From CAYMDP01 sp964389375 (lineage in GTDB: Bacteria > Bdellovibrionota > Bdellovibrionia > Bdellovibrionales > UBA1609): a DNA stretch of 43,449 bases. The notes beneath the pieces are model-generated. The model had not been told where the DNA came from. It saw only the letters and a list, made by a program, of their open reading frames with translations, and did no database searches. Below, piece by piece: positions 1-9,529 of the stretch. Made by a program: the position numbers and the translations under genes. The stretch covers positions 1 through 43,449 of the forward strand of contig CAYMDP010000024.1 in NCBI GenBank assembly GCA_964389375.1. The letters are read 5' to 3'. Position 1 is the stretch's first letter. Every line of letters begins with the position of its first letter.

Positions 1-169
1 TGAGCCGGAGGCGCTCACCCGAAGGGTGACAGCGGGAAGCAGGAGCTGCGCCCAACACGAAAGGTTCGTTTTAAGAAAATCTTCACGCATTTTATCCACG
101 GATTTGCGCACGAGCCGGATACTGGACCGGATCGGCTATTAGGTCAAGGCTTTGGGCCTCAGTTAAATC

Positions 170-3100
170 TTAAGAAGCGACGACTTTTCCGGCATCCTGA
201 AGGCTGACAGAAACCATCTTTGAGACACCCTTTTCTTCCATCGTAACACCGTACAACTTATCATTCACCTTCATGGTGTGCTTGTTGTGGGTCACGATGA
301 TGATCTGACTTCGCTTTGCCATCTCTTTAACCAGATCGTTAAAGCGAAAAACGTTGGCATCATCAAGTGGCGCATCGACCTCATCCAGTAGACAAAATGG
401 AGAAGGCTTCACAAGAAAGATCGAGAAAATCAAAGACACTGCGGTCAAAGCTTTTTCTCCACCAGATAGAAGACTTACACTTTGAAGCTTCTTTCCTGGG
501 GGCTTTGCCACGATATCAATGCCCATCTCGCCTTTTTCGGTATCTTCGATCAAAATCAAGCGCGCTTCTCCACCGCCAAATAGCACGGGGAAGACTTTAG
601 TAAAGCGCTCGTTGACCTGCTCGAAGGTCTCTTTAAAGCGTCTTGAACAAATTCGGTTAATTCGGTCGATCACTTTTTTCAATTGCTCTTTAGCATCGGT
701 CAAATCAGTAAACTGCTGATTTAAAAATTCGTAGCGAGAAATCAAATCGTCATATTCTTCAATGGCCGACAGATTCACTTCACCGATTTTAGAAAGCTTC
801 GACTTTAATTCAGCCACTTCTTTTTCGATTAAAGTAAAATCACCTTCGGTTTCACGATACTTTGGCGCTTCATCGCGAAGATCCAGCATGTAGCGCTCCA
901 TCACTTGATCCAGCAAGTACTGCTCTTTCATGCGAAGCTGCTCTAACTTTAACTGAGCCTCGCCAATGCGGGCTTGATACTGATTAATTCCCTGAAGAGT
1001 GGTTGAAACGATCTTTTCAACTTCGCGGGCTTTTGCAAGGGCCTGCTCATATTCTTCGCGCACTTCGGACATCTCTTTATGAATGCGCTCGGCTTTTTGG
1101 ATCGAATGCTCTAACTCAACCCGCTTTTCTTCGATCACAAGCTGGTTGACCGAAAGAGTCTCGGTGTTTTTTTCGGACTCTTCAGACATCTTAGCCAAAG
1201 ACTCGGTGACTTCTTTTAAAGATCTTTCGACCATATCCAACTGATGCTGAAGGCCTTCGGCTTCTTTTTGACGAGAAGTCGATTGCACCTGAAGATTTGT
1301 GACTTCACTTTGAAGTTGATCAATTCCGTCTCTAGAACTTCTGTACTCGGTAGTTAAACTTTCTACGGTGGTTTCTAAGAATAGCTTTCGCTCACGGACT
1401 TCAGTGATCCGCTCGGTCAAATCCGCAACTTCACCTTGAAGCTGCATCAGATGAGCCTGCTCGCGATTTAAATCTGCATCCTGTTTATCTAAAGCTTTCT
1501 TCGAATTACTTAGCTCGTTTTCTGCACGCTCTAGATCTTTTTTAAGTTCTGCAACTTGAACTTCTTTTTCGACTCGCTTTTGGTGAGCCATCTGAAGTTC
1601 TTCCGTCATATTTTTTAACTGGGCTTCAAGCTTCTTTAAAGATCCTTGAGCCAAAGCCAGCTTTCCGGCCCACTCTTCGCGTTTTTGAGAAAGCTCTTTG
1701 ATTTCTCGGCGGCGCTTTAAAACTCCAGATTCAGCACTTTCACTGGCACCACCCGTAAGAACTCCATCTGCACTTAAGGTATCCCCATCCATCGTGACAA
1801 AAGTCATGGCAGGATAAGCTGCGCGCAAACGAAGAGCCGTTCTAATGCTATCAACAATCACAATATCTTTTAAAAAGTAAGAGACCTGAGAGCGAACCGC
1901 CTCTGGAGACTGAACCACATCATCTAAACAAGCCTCAACACCGGACTCGGCCTTAAGTGTCGCTAGATCTGTTTTTGCAGAAGAAGTATCGACAAGATCC
2001 TGGGACAAAAAGCTGGATCGGCCGGACTTGGCCTCTTTTAAATAATCAACAGCACTTAAACTTTGATCTTTAGATCCAGTGACAAGCAACTGAAGTCTTT
2101 GGCCAAGAGCTGCTTCCATCGCAAGTTCATAGGCTTCAGGAACTTCAACCAGTTCAGCCAAGGGCTGATAAGCTGTTTTAAACTCAACTTGGCCGCCCAC
2201 ATGGGTCTCAGCTTTTTGTCTTTGCCAAAGCATGATGTTTTTAACACCCTCTTGAAAGCCCTCAAAATTTTCTTGAAGATTCTCGAGGCCGTAAAGGCGG
2301 CTAGAGACTTCATTTAAATTGTCTTTAAAAGTCGCCACTTCTTCTTGCTTGCGCTCGACCTGTCCCTGAAGGGATTCAAGATTTGCTGCAAAACTTTCGA
2401 CGTCCTTCATGATATCCAGCTGCATTTGTCTTTCGGACTCAAGGCTGGCGTGGACTTTATTGCGTCGCTTTTGAAAATCATCTTGCTGAGTCTTTAACTC
2501 TTCGTGAACCGCACGCATCGAGACAAGTTTTTCATCCTGAGCCGAAGTTCTTTCGGTTACGGACACAAGCTTTGCATCCATATGAGATTCAGACTGAGAA
2601 ACCGTCAGCATCTCGCGACGCTTCAAGGTCAACTCTTCATCAATCTGCTGAATGCGGGCTTGAGTGCTTTGATAGATTTCTTTTTGCTCTAGGTACTTTG
2701 CCGATAGGTCCGTGGCCAAAGTGCTGACTTCTGAAAAGCTTGAAGTCAGACGCTCTTGATCCGCAGCCAATGCCACTTGGCGGGCTTGGTACTGAGACAA
2801 AATGGATCCAGTGACTTCTTTATCGCGCTTAGCTTGTTCAATTTCAAAACGAAGCTCACGGATTTCGAGTTCTAGTTTTTGCACTAAGCTTTGCGCTTCT
2901 GAATTTTCGATCTGACGGGATTCGACCAATTTTTCTTTTTCAGTCAAAGCCAGTTGAAGCTCTGCAAGCTCGGCTTGCTTTTGCCCAAGATCGGCTGAAG
3001 CCGTGACTTCGGTTTCTTTGGTCTCGTCAAAAATCTTTTGCGCCGTCTCGGCTTCATCGCGCATCTTTAGGTAGTTCTTCGAGCTAAGCCAAAGATCTTT

Positions 3101-3781
3101 ATCGCGCACTTCATTTTTTAAATTACGGTATCTTTCGGCTCGCTGAGCTTGTCTTTGCAAAGAATCCAGCTGGCGTTTTTGCTCGCCCAAAATATCCTGC
3201 AAACGAACTAGGTTTTGCTCGGTGGAATCCAGCTTTCGCTGAGATTCTCTTTTTCTGACTTTAAACTTAGTAATCCCTGCAGCTTCTTCGATCAAAGTTC
3301 TACGATCTTCGGGCTTTGCAGTAATGATTTTTCCGATCGCCCCTTGCTCGATAATACTAAAGCCCTTTGATCCGGCTCCAGTATCCATAAATACTTCGTG
3401 AATGTCGCGAAGACGAGCGGGTTCTTTGTTAACAAGGTATTCGGACTCACCATTACGATTAAGCCTACGAGTGACCATGATCTCGCTATGCTTTGCATAC
3501 ATCGCAGGAAATGGACCGCCGTCGTTTTCTAAAGTTAAAGAAACTTCTGCCATTCCGGCAGGAGAATAGCCATCAGCCCCCGCAAAGATGACATCTTCCA
3601 TCGAAGATCCACGAAGATGCTTTGCAGACATCTCGCCCATAACCCAAACTAGGGCATCGACGATATTGGATTTTCCACAACCATTGGGACCGACGATTCC
3701 GGTGATCCCGGCATCAAATTGAATTACGGTGCGGTCTTTAAAGGACTTAAACCCGACAATCTCTAACTTTTTAATTCTCAA
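170..3781 (-). CDS. smc: Chromosome segregation ATPase SMC
   Basis: SMC is the core ATPase of bacterial condensin, which compacts and segregates DNA with ScpA and ScpB in the nucleoid. The 1203 residues have the family's length and layout: an N-terminal ABC half with Walker A GPNGCGKSN near residues 31-39, coiled coil to about 510, a hinge near 510-680 (GGVLTGG-type sequence at its end), a second coiled coil, and a C-terminal ABC half with signature LSGGEKAL and Walker B CLLDEVDAPLDD. The start is TTG at 3781, giving the usual MRIKKLEIVGFKSF beginning; a weak AAGGG lies about 10 nt upstream. It lies 41 bp downstream of ppdK on the same strand and may share its transcript. ScpA and ScpB are not in the window. 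The family assignment is very safe. Confidence 0.97.
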   Translation of the reverse strand: MRIKKLEIVGFKSFKDRTVIQFDAGITGIVGPNGCGKSNIVDALVWVMGEMSAKHLRGSSMEDVIFAGADGYSPAGMAEVSLTLENDGGPFPAMYAKHSEIMVTRRLNRNGESEYLVNKEPARLRDIHEVFMDTGAGSKGFSIIEQGAIGKIITAKPEDRRTLIEEAAGITKFKVRKRESQRKLDSTEQNLVRLQDILGEQKRQLDSLQRQAQRAERYRNLKNEVRDKDLWLSSKNYLKMRDEAETAQKIFDETKETEVTASADLGQKQAELAELQLALTEKEKLVESRQIENSEAQSLVQKLELEIRELRFEIEQAKRDKEVTGSILSQYQARQVALAADQERLTSSFSEVSTLATDLSAKYLEQKEIYQSTQARIQQIDEELTLKRREMLTVSQSESHMDAKLVSVTERTSAQDEKLVSMRAVHEELKTQQDDFQKRRNKVHASLESERQMQLDIMKDVESFAANLESLQGQVERKQEEVATFKDNLNEVSSRLYGLENLQENFEGFQEGVKNIMLWQRQKAETHVGGQVEFKTAYQPLAELVEVPEAYELAMEAALGQRLQLLVTGSKDQSLSAVDYLKEAKSGRSSFLSQDLVDTSSAKTDLATLKAESGVEACLDDVVQSPEAVRSQVSYFLKDIVIVDSIRTALRLRAAYPAMTFVTMDGDTLSADGVLTGGASESAESGVLKRRREIKELSQKREEWAGKLALAQGSLKKLEAQLKNMTEELQMAHQKRVEKEVQVAELKKDLERAENELSNSKKALDKQDADLNREQAHLMQLQGEVADLTERITEVRERKLFLETTVESLTTEYRSSRDGIDQLQSEVTNLQVQSTSRQKEAEGLQHQLDMVERSLKEVTESLAKMSEESEKNTETLSVNQLVIEEKRVELEHSIQKAERIHKEMSEVREEYEQALAKAREVEKIVSTTLQGINQYQARIGEAQLKLEQLRMKEQYLLDQVMERYMLDLRDEAPKYRETEGDFTLIEKEVAELKSKLSKIGEVNLSAIEEYDDLISRYEFLNQQFTDLTDAKEQLKKVIDRINRICSRRFKETFEQVNERFTKVFPVLFGGGEARLILIEDTEKGEMGIDIVAKPPGKKLQSVSLLSGGEKALTAVSLIFSIFLVKPSPFCLLDEVDAPLDDANVFRFNDLVKEMAKRSQIIIVTHNKHTMKVNDKLYGVTMEEKGVSKMVSVSLQDAGKVVAS

Positions 3782-3822
3782 TGCTCTGCCCTTTTTTATC
3801 TTCGTGCAAAACTATGCACAAA

Positions 3823-6540
3823 TCAGTGTTCAGTCTTTCGCTGCTGAAGGGCTGCTTGCGCTGCCGCTAAGCGAGCAATAGGAACACGATACGGAGAGCA
3901 ACTCACGTAATCCAACCCCACATTGTGGAAGAATTGAATACTGAGCGGATCCCCCCCATGTTCACCGCAAATGCCCAGTTTAATTCCTGGACGAGCCTTT
4001 CGTCCTAATTGAACCGCCATTTCGACCAGTTTGCCAACACCTTTTTGATCAATACTGACAAAAGGATCCGCCGGCAAAATGCCCTCAGAAACATAAGTGG
4101 CTAAAAAACGACCCGCATCGTCTCTAGATATCCCCAGCGTGGTCTGAGTCAGATCATTTGTTCCGAAGCTGAAAAAATCAGCAAATTCGGCAATCTGATC
4201 GGCCACAAGAGCGGCCCTGGGCAGCTCGATCATTGTGCCTACTAAATAATCAAATTTCTTTTTTCGGCGGGTCTGAACTTGAAGAACTTCATCTTCGACC
4301 TGAGAGCGAAGCTTCGAAAGCTCAACTTCAGTGGCAATCAAAGGGATCATAATTTCTGGAATTAAGGTCTGCCCCTGCTCCATCACATCACAAGCAGCCT
4401 CTGCAATCGCGCGGGCCTGCATTTGGTAAATTTCTGGATAAGTAATCGCTAAACGGCAGCCCCTATGACCCAGCATTGGGTTGAACTCACTTAAGGCGCG
4501 CACTTTGCTTCGAAGTCGATCCATGCTCCAACCCAAACGAGTCGACAATTCCTTCATGTCTTCTTCAGAGTGAGGCAAGAATTCATGAAGTGGCGGATCC
4601 AGCAAACGAATCGTCACTGGAAGACCCTTCATCTCTTCAAAAAGCCCCTTAAAGTCGGCTCTTTGCATGGGAAGAAGACGTTCAAGCGCCGAGATCCGCT
4701 CGTCTCTGGCATCGGCCATAATCATTTCTCGAACCACATCAATGCGGTCCGCACCAAAGAACATATGCTCTGTTCGGCAAAGTCCAATGCCCTCAGCGCC
4801 AAAACCTCTGGCCACTTTTGCGTCATGAGGTGTGTCGGCATTGGTGCGAATCTTAAGACTTCTAAAACGATCTGCAGTCTTCATCAGCTGATGAAAGTCT
4901 TCATCCAGCTGAGGATCGATTGTTTTCACTTCTCCAAGAAACACTTCGCCCGTTCCACCATCCAAAGTGATCTGATCACCTTCTTTAATGACGTAACCCT
5001 TAACTCTCATTTCGAGTTTGCGATAATCTACATCCACATCACCGCAACCGGCGACACAGCATTTTCCCATGCCTCTAGCAACAACTGCCGCGTGAGAAGT
5101 CATCCCACCACGAGTAGTTAAAATTCCTTGGGCCGCAATCATCCCTTCAATATCTTCAGGCGAAGTTTCGACCCGAACCAAGATCACTTTTTTGCCTTTT
5201 TCAAGCCACGCCACAGCCTCTTCGCTAGAGAACACAACTTGTCCCGTAGCGCCCCCAGGACTTGCCGGCAGACCTTTTGCGAGCAAAGTCTTTTCGGCCT
5301 TTGGATCAAGGGTTGGATGCAGCAACTGATCTAAACTTTTTGCATCAATGCGAAGCAAAGCTTCTTGTTCGGTAATCAGCTTCTCTTCGACCATGTCGGA
5401 GGCAATTTTAATCGCGGCTTTTGCGGTTCGCTTACCCGTTCGAGTTTGAAGCATCCAAAGAACACCGCGCTCGATGGTAAATTCAATGTCTTGCATATCT
5501 CGGTAATGGGTCTCTAGTTTTTTGTAGACCTCTACAAGCTGAGTGTAGGACTTCGGCATAATCTCTTCCATAGATTTTAAGCCCGTGCCCTCGGCTGCAA
5601 TTTTAGTAATCGGATTTGGCGTGCGAATGCCCGCAACCACATCCTCACCCTGAGCATTGACTAAAAACTCGCCATAAAAAGCTTTTTCACCGGTAGATGG
5701 ATTTCGTGTAAAAGCAACCCCCGTTGCAGAGTCCTCGCCAAGGTTTCCAAACACCATGGACTGAACATTCACGCCCGTACCCCAGTGGCTGGAATAGCCA
5801 TGAAGCTCACGGTAAGTCATCGCGCGGGCCGTGTTCCAGCTGCGAAAGACAGCAGAAATCGCACCCCAAAGTTGTTCGAAGGGATCCGCCGGAAATGTTT
5901 GTCCCGTCGCATCTCGAATTTGTTTTTTAAATTTTTGCACCAGGGTCTTTAGGTCTTCCGTTTGAAGATCTGTATCCAGGTGAACACCTTTTGAGTCTTT
6001 AAAATCCTCGAAGATCACATCCAGCAGCGAGCCATTCATGCCCATCACAACATTCGAATACATCTGAAGAAAGCGTCGGTAAGAATCCCAAGCAAATCTT
6101 GGGTTTCCAGACTGGGCCGCAAGACCCTCGACGGTTTCATCGTTAAGTCCAAGATTCAGAATCGTATCCATCATCCCCGGCATGCTGACCCGGGCACCAG
6201 AACGAACACTGACTAGAAGTGGATTTTTAACGTCGCCAAAAACTTTGCCGATCTTTTTTTCGACACGGGCCATGGCCTCAAGACTTTTTGTTTTTAACTC
6301 TTCAGGTAGTTTTTGATCGTTATCATAAAAAATCTGACACATCTCGGTTGAGATCGTAAAGCCCGGAGGCACCGGTAGACCCAGCGAGGTCATCTCGGCA
6401 AGGTTTGCCCCTTTTCCACCGAGGATCGGGCGCATGGCCGTACTGCCTTCGGCCTCACCGGCTGCAAAAAAATAAACAAACTTATCCGGAAGCTTCAGTG
6501 TCTTTTTTGAGCTCACCAGGTTTTCTCCTGTTTTCATCAT
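3823..6540 (-). CDS. ppdK: Pyruvate, phosphate dikinase
   Basis: This cytosolic enzyme interconverts pyruvate + ATP + Pi and PEP + AMP + PPi. The 905 residues match the family's usual length of about 880-900. An N-terminal ATP-grasp domain (GGKGANLAEM near 41-50, SVRSGARVSMPGMMDT near 111-126) is followed by the phosphohistidine swivel domain with TTRGGMTSHAAVV (catalytic His about residue 483). A C-terminal TIM barrel carries the GLCRTEHMF and CGEHGGDP motifs, the latter holding the catalytic Cys. The start is one of two adjacent ATGs, preceded by a GGAAAGGAA ribosome site. It begins 27 bp after glyQS ends and is probably cotranscribed with it. In an amino-acid-consuming lifestyle the enzyme could serve gluconeogenesis; that role is inference. 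Confidence 0.97.
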   Translation of the reverse strand: MMKTGENLVSSKKTLKLPDKFVYFFAAGEAEGSTAMRPILGGKGANLAEMTSLGLPVPPGFTISTEMCQIFYDNDQKLPEELKTKSLEAMARVEKKIGKVFGDVKNPLLVSVRSGARVSMPGMMDTILNLGLNDETVEGLAAQSGNPRFAWDSYRRFLQMYSNVVMGMNGSLLDVIFEDFKDSKGVHLDTDLQTEDLKTLVQKFKKQIRDATGQTFPADPFEQLWGAISAVFRSWNTARAMTYRELHGYSSHWGTGVNVQSMVFGNLGEDSATGVAFTRNPSTGEKAFYGEFLVNAQGEDVVAGIRTPNPITKIAAEGTGLKSMEEIMPKSYTQLVEVYKKLETHYRDMQDIEFTIERGVLWMLQTRTGKRTAKAAIKIASDMVEEKLITEQEALLRIDAKSLDQLLHPTLDPKAEKTLLAKGLPASPGGATGQVVFSSEEAVAWLEKGKKVILVRVETSPEDIEGMIAAQGILTTRGGMTSHAAVVARGMGKCCVAGCGDVDVDYRKLEMRVKGYVIKEGDQITLDGGTGEVFLGEVKTIDPQLDEDFHQLMKTADRFRSLKIRTNADTPHDAKVARGFGAEGIGLCRTEHMFFGADRIDVVREMIMADARDERISALERLLPMQRADFKGLFEEMKGLPVTIRLLDPPLHEFLPHSEEDMKELSTRLGWSMDRLRSKVRALSEFNPMLGHRGCRLAITYPEIYQMQARAIAEAACDVMEQGQTLIPEIMIPLIATEVELSKLRSQVEDEVLQVQTRRKKKFDYLVGTMIELPRAALVADQIAEFADFFSFGTNDLTQTTLGISRDDAGRFLATYVSEGILPADPFVSIDQKGVGKLVEMAVQLGRKARPGIKLGICGEHGGDPLSIQFFHNVGLDYVSCSPYRVPIARLAAAQAALQQRKTEH

Positions 6541-6567
6541 TCTGAATTCCTTTCCGAAAAAAAAGGC

Positions 6568-7923
6568 TTAGAACTGAATCAATTTTTCAGCAACGTAGGC
6601 CTTTAACTGGGTCATGGATACACGGTCTTGGGTCATTTTATCGCGATGACGAACTGTCACCTTCTGGTCATTTAAAGAATCAAAATCAATCGTTGCACAA
6701 AGCGGAGTTCCGATCTCGTCTTGTCTGCGATAGCGCTTTCCAATACTTGCCGACTCGTCATAATCCACATCAAAATCCACCGACAGCTCATCACGAAGGC
6801 GATTTGAGATCTCTTGAAGTTCTGGCTTTTTAGACAAAGGAAGCAAGGCCAATTTAATCGGAGCTAATTCTGGCTTAAGCCCTAACACAACTCGTGTGTC
6901 TTCTTTGCCATTTTCATCGGTCGAAATCTCTTCACGGTAAGCATCACAAAGAAGGGCCAAACAAAGGCGGTCACAACCGACGGCAGTTTCGATGACAAAA
7001 GGCAGATATTTTTCTTTGTTGGCTTCATCGAAGTATTCCAGTTTTTTTCCTGAAAACTTTTGATGCTGAGACAAATCAAAATCACTGCGATTATGAACCC
7101 CTTCCAGCTCTTGCCAGCCAAAAGGGAATTTGTACTGAACATCAAAGGCCGCTTTTGCGTAGTGAGCAAGCTCTTTGGGCCCATGCTCTTGATATCTTAG
7201 ATTTTCAAGCTTCATCCCAAGCTGCTGATAGTATTTCCAGCGTAGGTCTTTCCAGGTATTAAACCACTCTTCATCAGTCCCAGGACGCACAAAAAATTGC
7301 ATCTCCATTTGTTCGAACTCGCGAGTTCTAAAAATAAAGTTTCCTGGAGTGATTTCGTTACGAAAAGACTTCCCGATTTGCGCAATTCCAAATGGGATTT
7401 TTTTGCGAGTCGAAGACTGAACATTTTCAAAGTTAACAAAAATCCCCTGAGCAGTCTCGGGACGCATAAAGACCACAGCGCCTTCGTCTTCGACTGGACC
7501 CATATGGGTTTTAAACATCAAATTAAAATTTCTAGGCTCGGTGACATCAAAAGATCCACAGCGTGCGCAAACCACTTTTCCGTCTTTCATGCTTTGATCC
7601 GCACGAAAGCGATTCTTACAGGATTTGCAATCCACCAATGGATCGGTAAAACCGTCAATGTGCCCTGATGCCTTCCAAACCGTCGGATGCATTAAGATTG
7701 AAGCATCAAGACCGACCACATCGGATCGTCTAGTCATCGTCTTCCACCAAGACATCTTCACATTAAATTTAAATTGAGATCCAAGTGGTCCATAATCCCA
7801 ACAGGAGTTCAGCCCCCCATAGATCTCACTACTTTGAAAAACGTATCCGCGACGTTTGCTCAAAGAGACAAGAGTTTGAAGGTCTTTAAGGGCTTGAATA
7901 CGGGGCTGATTTTGGTCCGACAT
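6568..7923 (-). CDS. glyQS: Glycyl-tRNA synthetase, dimeric (alpha2) type
   Basis: This class II aminoacyl-tRNA synthetase charges tRNA-Gly with glycine. The 451 residues are a complete single-chain enzyme of the alpha2 type, not the GlyQ/GlyS tetramer of enterobacteria. Visible landmarks are RRGYVFQSSEIYGG at the N-terminus, WDYGPLG near 43-49, a CxxC...CxxC insertion (CKSCKNRF, CARCGSFD) near 100-125 that may bind zinc, MRPETAQGIFVNF, FRNEITPGNF and REFEQMEMQFF (motif 2 region), and a C-terminal anticodon-binding domain ending in RHRDKMTQDRV. The ATG at 7921-7923 lies inside a 55-bp sequence repeated on both sides of the adjacent 100-N gap. The upstream promoter is therefore ambiguous in this assembly, but the coding sequence is unaffected. 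Confidence 0.96.
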   Translation of the reverse strand: MSDQNQPRIQALKDLQTLVSLSKRRGYVFQSSEIYGGLNSCWDYGPLGSQFKFNVKMSWWKTMTRRSDVVGLDASILMHPTVWKASGHIDGFTDPLVDCKSCKNRFRADQSMKDGKVVCARCGSFDVTEPRNFNLMFKTHMGPVEDEGAVVFMRPETAQGIFVNFENVQSSTRKKIPFGIAQIGKSFRNEITPGNFIFRTREFEQMEMQFFVRPGTDEEWFNTWKDLRWKYYQQLGMKLENLRYQEHGPKELAHYAKAAFDVQYKFPFGWQELEGVHNRSDFDLSQHQKFSGKKLEYFDEANKEKYLPFVIETAVGCDRLCLALLCDAYREEISTDENGKEDTRVVLGLKPELAPIKLALLPLSKKPELQEISNRLRDELSVDFDVDYDESASIGKRYRRQDEIGTPLCATIDFDSLNDQKVTVRHRDKMTQDRVSMTQLKAYVAEKLIQF

Positions 7924-7968
7924 AGAGACGGGTTATCACCCGCCCAAATGGGAGTCAACAAGACTGAA

Positions 7969-8068
7969 NNNNNNNNNNNNNNNNNNNNNNNNNNNNNNNN
8001 NNNNNNNNNNNNNNNNNNNNNNNNNNNNNNNNNNNNNNNNNNNNNNNNNNNNNNNNNNNNNNNNNNNN
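7969..8068. other. Assembly gap of 100 N
   Basis: One hundred undetermined bases separate two identical 55-bp sequences, 7914-7968 on the left and 8069-8123 on the right. An exact 55-bp match at both edges is what a de Bruijn assembler with k=55 leaves when two overlapping contigs are joined as if by an unknown gap. The true sequence most likely has one copy and no gap. That would bring the J-domain-like gene to about 50 bp upstream of glyQS on the same strand. Confidence 0.9.
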
Positions 8069-8127
8069 GGTCCGACATAGAGACGGGTTATCACCCGCCC
8101 AAATGGGAGTCAACAAGACTGAAGTGC

Positions 8128-8529
8128 CTAGAAACTGGGCTCTTTTTTCTGCTCCTCGAGCTGCTTTCGAATCGCCTCAAAAGCAAAGCGAAGAAGCTCT
8201 TCCGAACCCGGCTGAACCGTGCGAAGAGCTGCCTTATAGGCTTGCTCGACGCGAGTCCACGGCGAGCCGGCAGGAAGGCCCAAAACCTCGTAGGCATCCC
8301 AAGAATGTCCGTTAAAGTTAAATACGACGTTCAGACTTTTAGCCCCTTTATCAACGGCTGGAGCCCTCTCTTCGAGAGCCCTTCGATTCCCTTTTTGGGA
8401 CAGCTTCAAACGGACAGTTTTTGGTCCCGAGCTTTTCCGCATCAAATAGAAAATCACTAAGACAACGGCGGCCCCATAAAGAACAAAATAATTTTCGGGG
8501 CTAAACCACTCCACGGACTCATTATTCAT
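8128..8529 (-). CDS. Small membrane protein with a J-domain-like C-terminus
   Basis: This 133-residue protein has one predicted transmembrane segment near residues 14-30 (VLYGAAVVLVIFYLM), a basic linker, and a C-terminal region from about 76 (SWDAYEVLGLPAGSPWTRVEQAYKAAL) that reads like helices I and II of a DnaJ J-domain. The HPD tripeptide that stimulates Hsp70 should fall near 105-108, but VQPG stands there. Ordinary Hsp70 co-chaperone activity is therefore doubtful; degenerate J-domains often serve as interaction modules. It is divergent from the Mrp-like gene, with about 110 bp of shared promoter region, and reads towards glyQS. The fold is inferred from the pattern only and the function is unknown. 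Confidence 0.75.
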   Translation of the reverse strand: MNNESVEWFSPENYFVLYGAAVVLVIFYLMRKSSGPKTVRLKLSQKGNRRALEERAPAVDKGAKSLNVVFNFNGHSWDAYEVLGLPAGSPWTRVEQAYKAALRTVQPGSEELLRFAFEAIRKQLEEQKKEPSF

Positions 8530-8642
8530 GGCCTAATTCAAAATGGCAAGCCAAGGGCTTAGCCAATTGCTTTGGGGCCATTGATCTTTTAAGCGATGGC
8601 GCCTATAAGCAAGCAGGCCCTAAAAAACAGAGGAGCAAAATC

Positions 8643-9428
8643 GTGAACCCATTTGACCGTCAAGCCCCCATCCCCGGAATTAAAAAAATCATCGTGGTTG
8701 GCTCTGGAAAAGGCGGCGTTGGAAAAAGTACGGTTTCGGTCAATCTTGCAATGGCCCTAAAACAAGCCGGTCACTCGGTGGGACTTTTAGATGCAGACCT
8801 TTATGGCCCAAGCCTTCCCCGAATGATGGGAGCCCTTAGCCAAAGACCCGAAGTGGATCAAGACAACAAAATCCTTCCCATTCAGAGGATGGGAATGAAG
8901 CTAATGAGCATTGGCTTTTTAGTGGATGAAAATGCGGCTCTTGTCTGGCGTGGACCTATGCTTTTTAAAGCCATCGAACAGTTTTTTAGAGACGTTCTTT
9001 GGGGCGATTTAGATTACCTAGTGATCGACTTGCCTCCTGGAACTGGAGACATCGCTTTGACCATCGCTCAAAAAGTTCCAATTGATGGCGGCATCGTTGT
9101 CGTCACTCCTCAGAATGTGGCTTTAACCGATGCAAAAAAAGCCCTGGATATGTTTGAAAAAGTAAATATCCCTCAACTTGGGGTGGTCGAAAATATGGCC
9201 TATTTTATCAACCCCGGATCCGACGAAAAAATGAGTCTGTTTCCGCGTGGAGATTTGGACCAATTTTTAGATAGTCGCGCTTTAAAAAAATTGGCTCAAA
9301 TTCCCTTTCATCCCAATGTCGGATTAAGCTGCGAGGCTGGAATTCCCCTCGTAGAAACGGCTCCAAAAAGTACCGAAGCCGAGGCCTTTCAGCAACTTGC
9401 TCGGGAAGTTGAAGCGGCGCTATCTTAG
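8643..9428 (+). CDS. mrp: Mrp/NBP35-family P-loop ATPase
   Basis: Mrp/ApbC proteins are cytosolic dimeric ATPases that carry and transfer Fe-S clusters. Seen here are the deviant Walker A motif GSGKGGVGKST (residues 21-30), GLLDADLYGPSLPRMMG, and DYLVIDLPPGTGD (about 124-136), all typical of the family. Start is GTG at 8643 behind a GAGGAG site. Two departures stand out. The 261 residues lack the N-terminal DUF59/MIP18-like domain found in many bacterial Mrp proteins. The conserved CPxC pair that follows VENMAYF is also absent: the sequence there reads INPGSDEK. Without those cysteines the standard cluster-bridging mode is not available. It may be a paralogue with another role. The gene is monocistronic as far as can be seen. 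Confidence 0.9.
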   Translation: MNPFDRQAPIPGIKKIIVVGSGKGGVGKSTVSVNLAMALKQAGHSVGLLDADLYGPSLPRMMGALSQRPEVDQDNKILPIQRMGMKLMSIGFLVDENAALVWRGPMLFKAIEQFFRDVLWGDLDYLVIDLPPGTGDIALTIAQKVPIDGGIVVVTPQNVALTDAKKALDMFEKVNIPQLGVVENMAYFINPGSDEKMSLFPRGDLDQFLDSRALKKLAQIPFHPNVGLSCEAGIPLVETAPKSTEAEAFQQLAREVEAALS

Positions 9429-9493
9429 CAGGCATTTTCGCAACTTATTTTGTTTCAAAATTAAACATCTTCTGCCGAAAAATCCGGTCTTAC

Positions 9494-9522
9494 TGGACCC
9501 CTTAGACTTGCTGCGTTATGAT
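9494..9522 (+). promoter_or_regulatory. Candidate sigma70-type promoter for the downstream ncRNA
   Basis: TGGACC at 9494-9499 and TATGAT at 9517-9522 are separated by 17 bp, close to the -35/-10 consensus. Transcription would start near 9530 and run through a structured segment to the terminator at 9678-9708. No long gene follows, which favours a dedicated small-RNA promoter. Confidence 0.5.
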
Positions 9523-9529
9523 TAAGTTA

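Noticed and set aside
1..90. Open frame on the minus strand starting ATG at 88-90 and leaving the window
   Set aside because: Only 30 codons are visible, there is no good ribosome site, and the sequence contains a TCACCC-GAA-GGGTGA hairpin more typical of intergenic DNA.
4570..5121. 183-codon open frame antisense to ppdK
   Set aside because: It lies wholly inside an unmistakable conserved gene and its product has no recognisable pattern; antisense frames of this length are common here.
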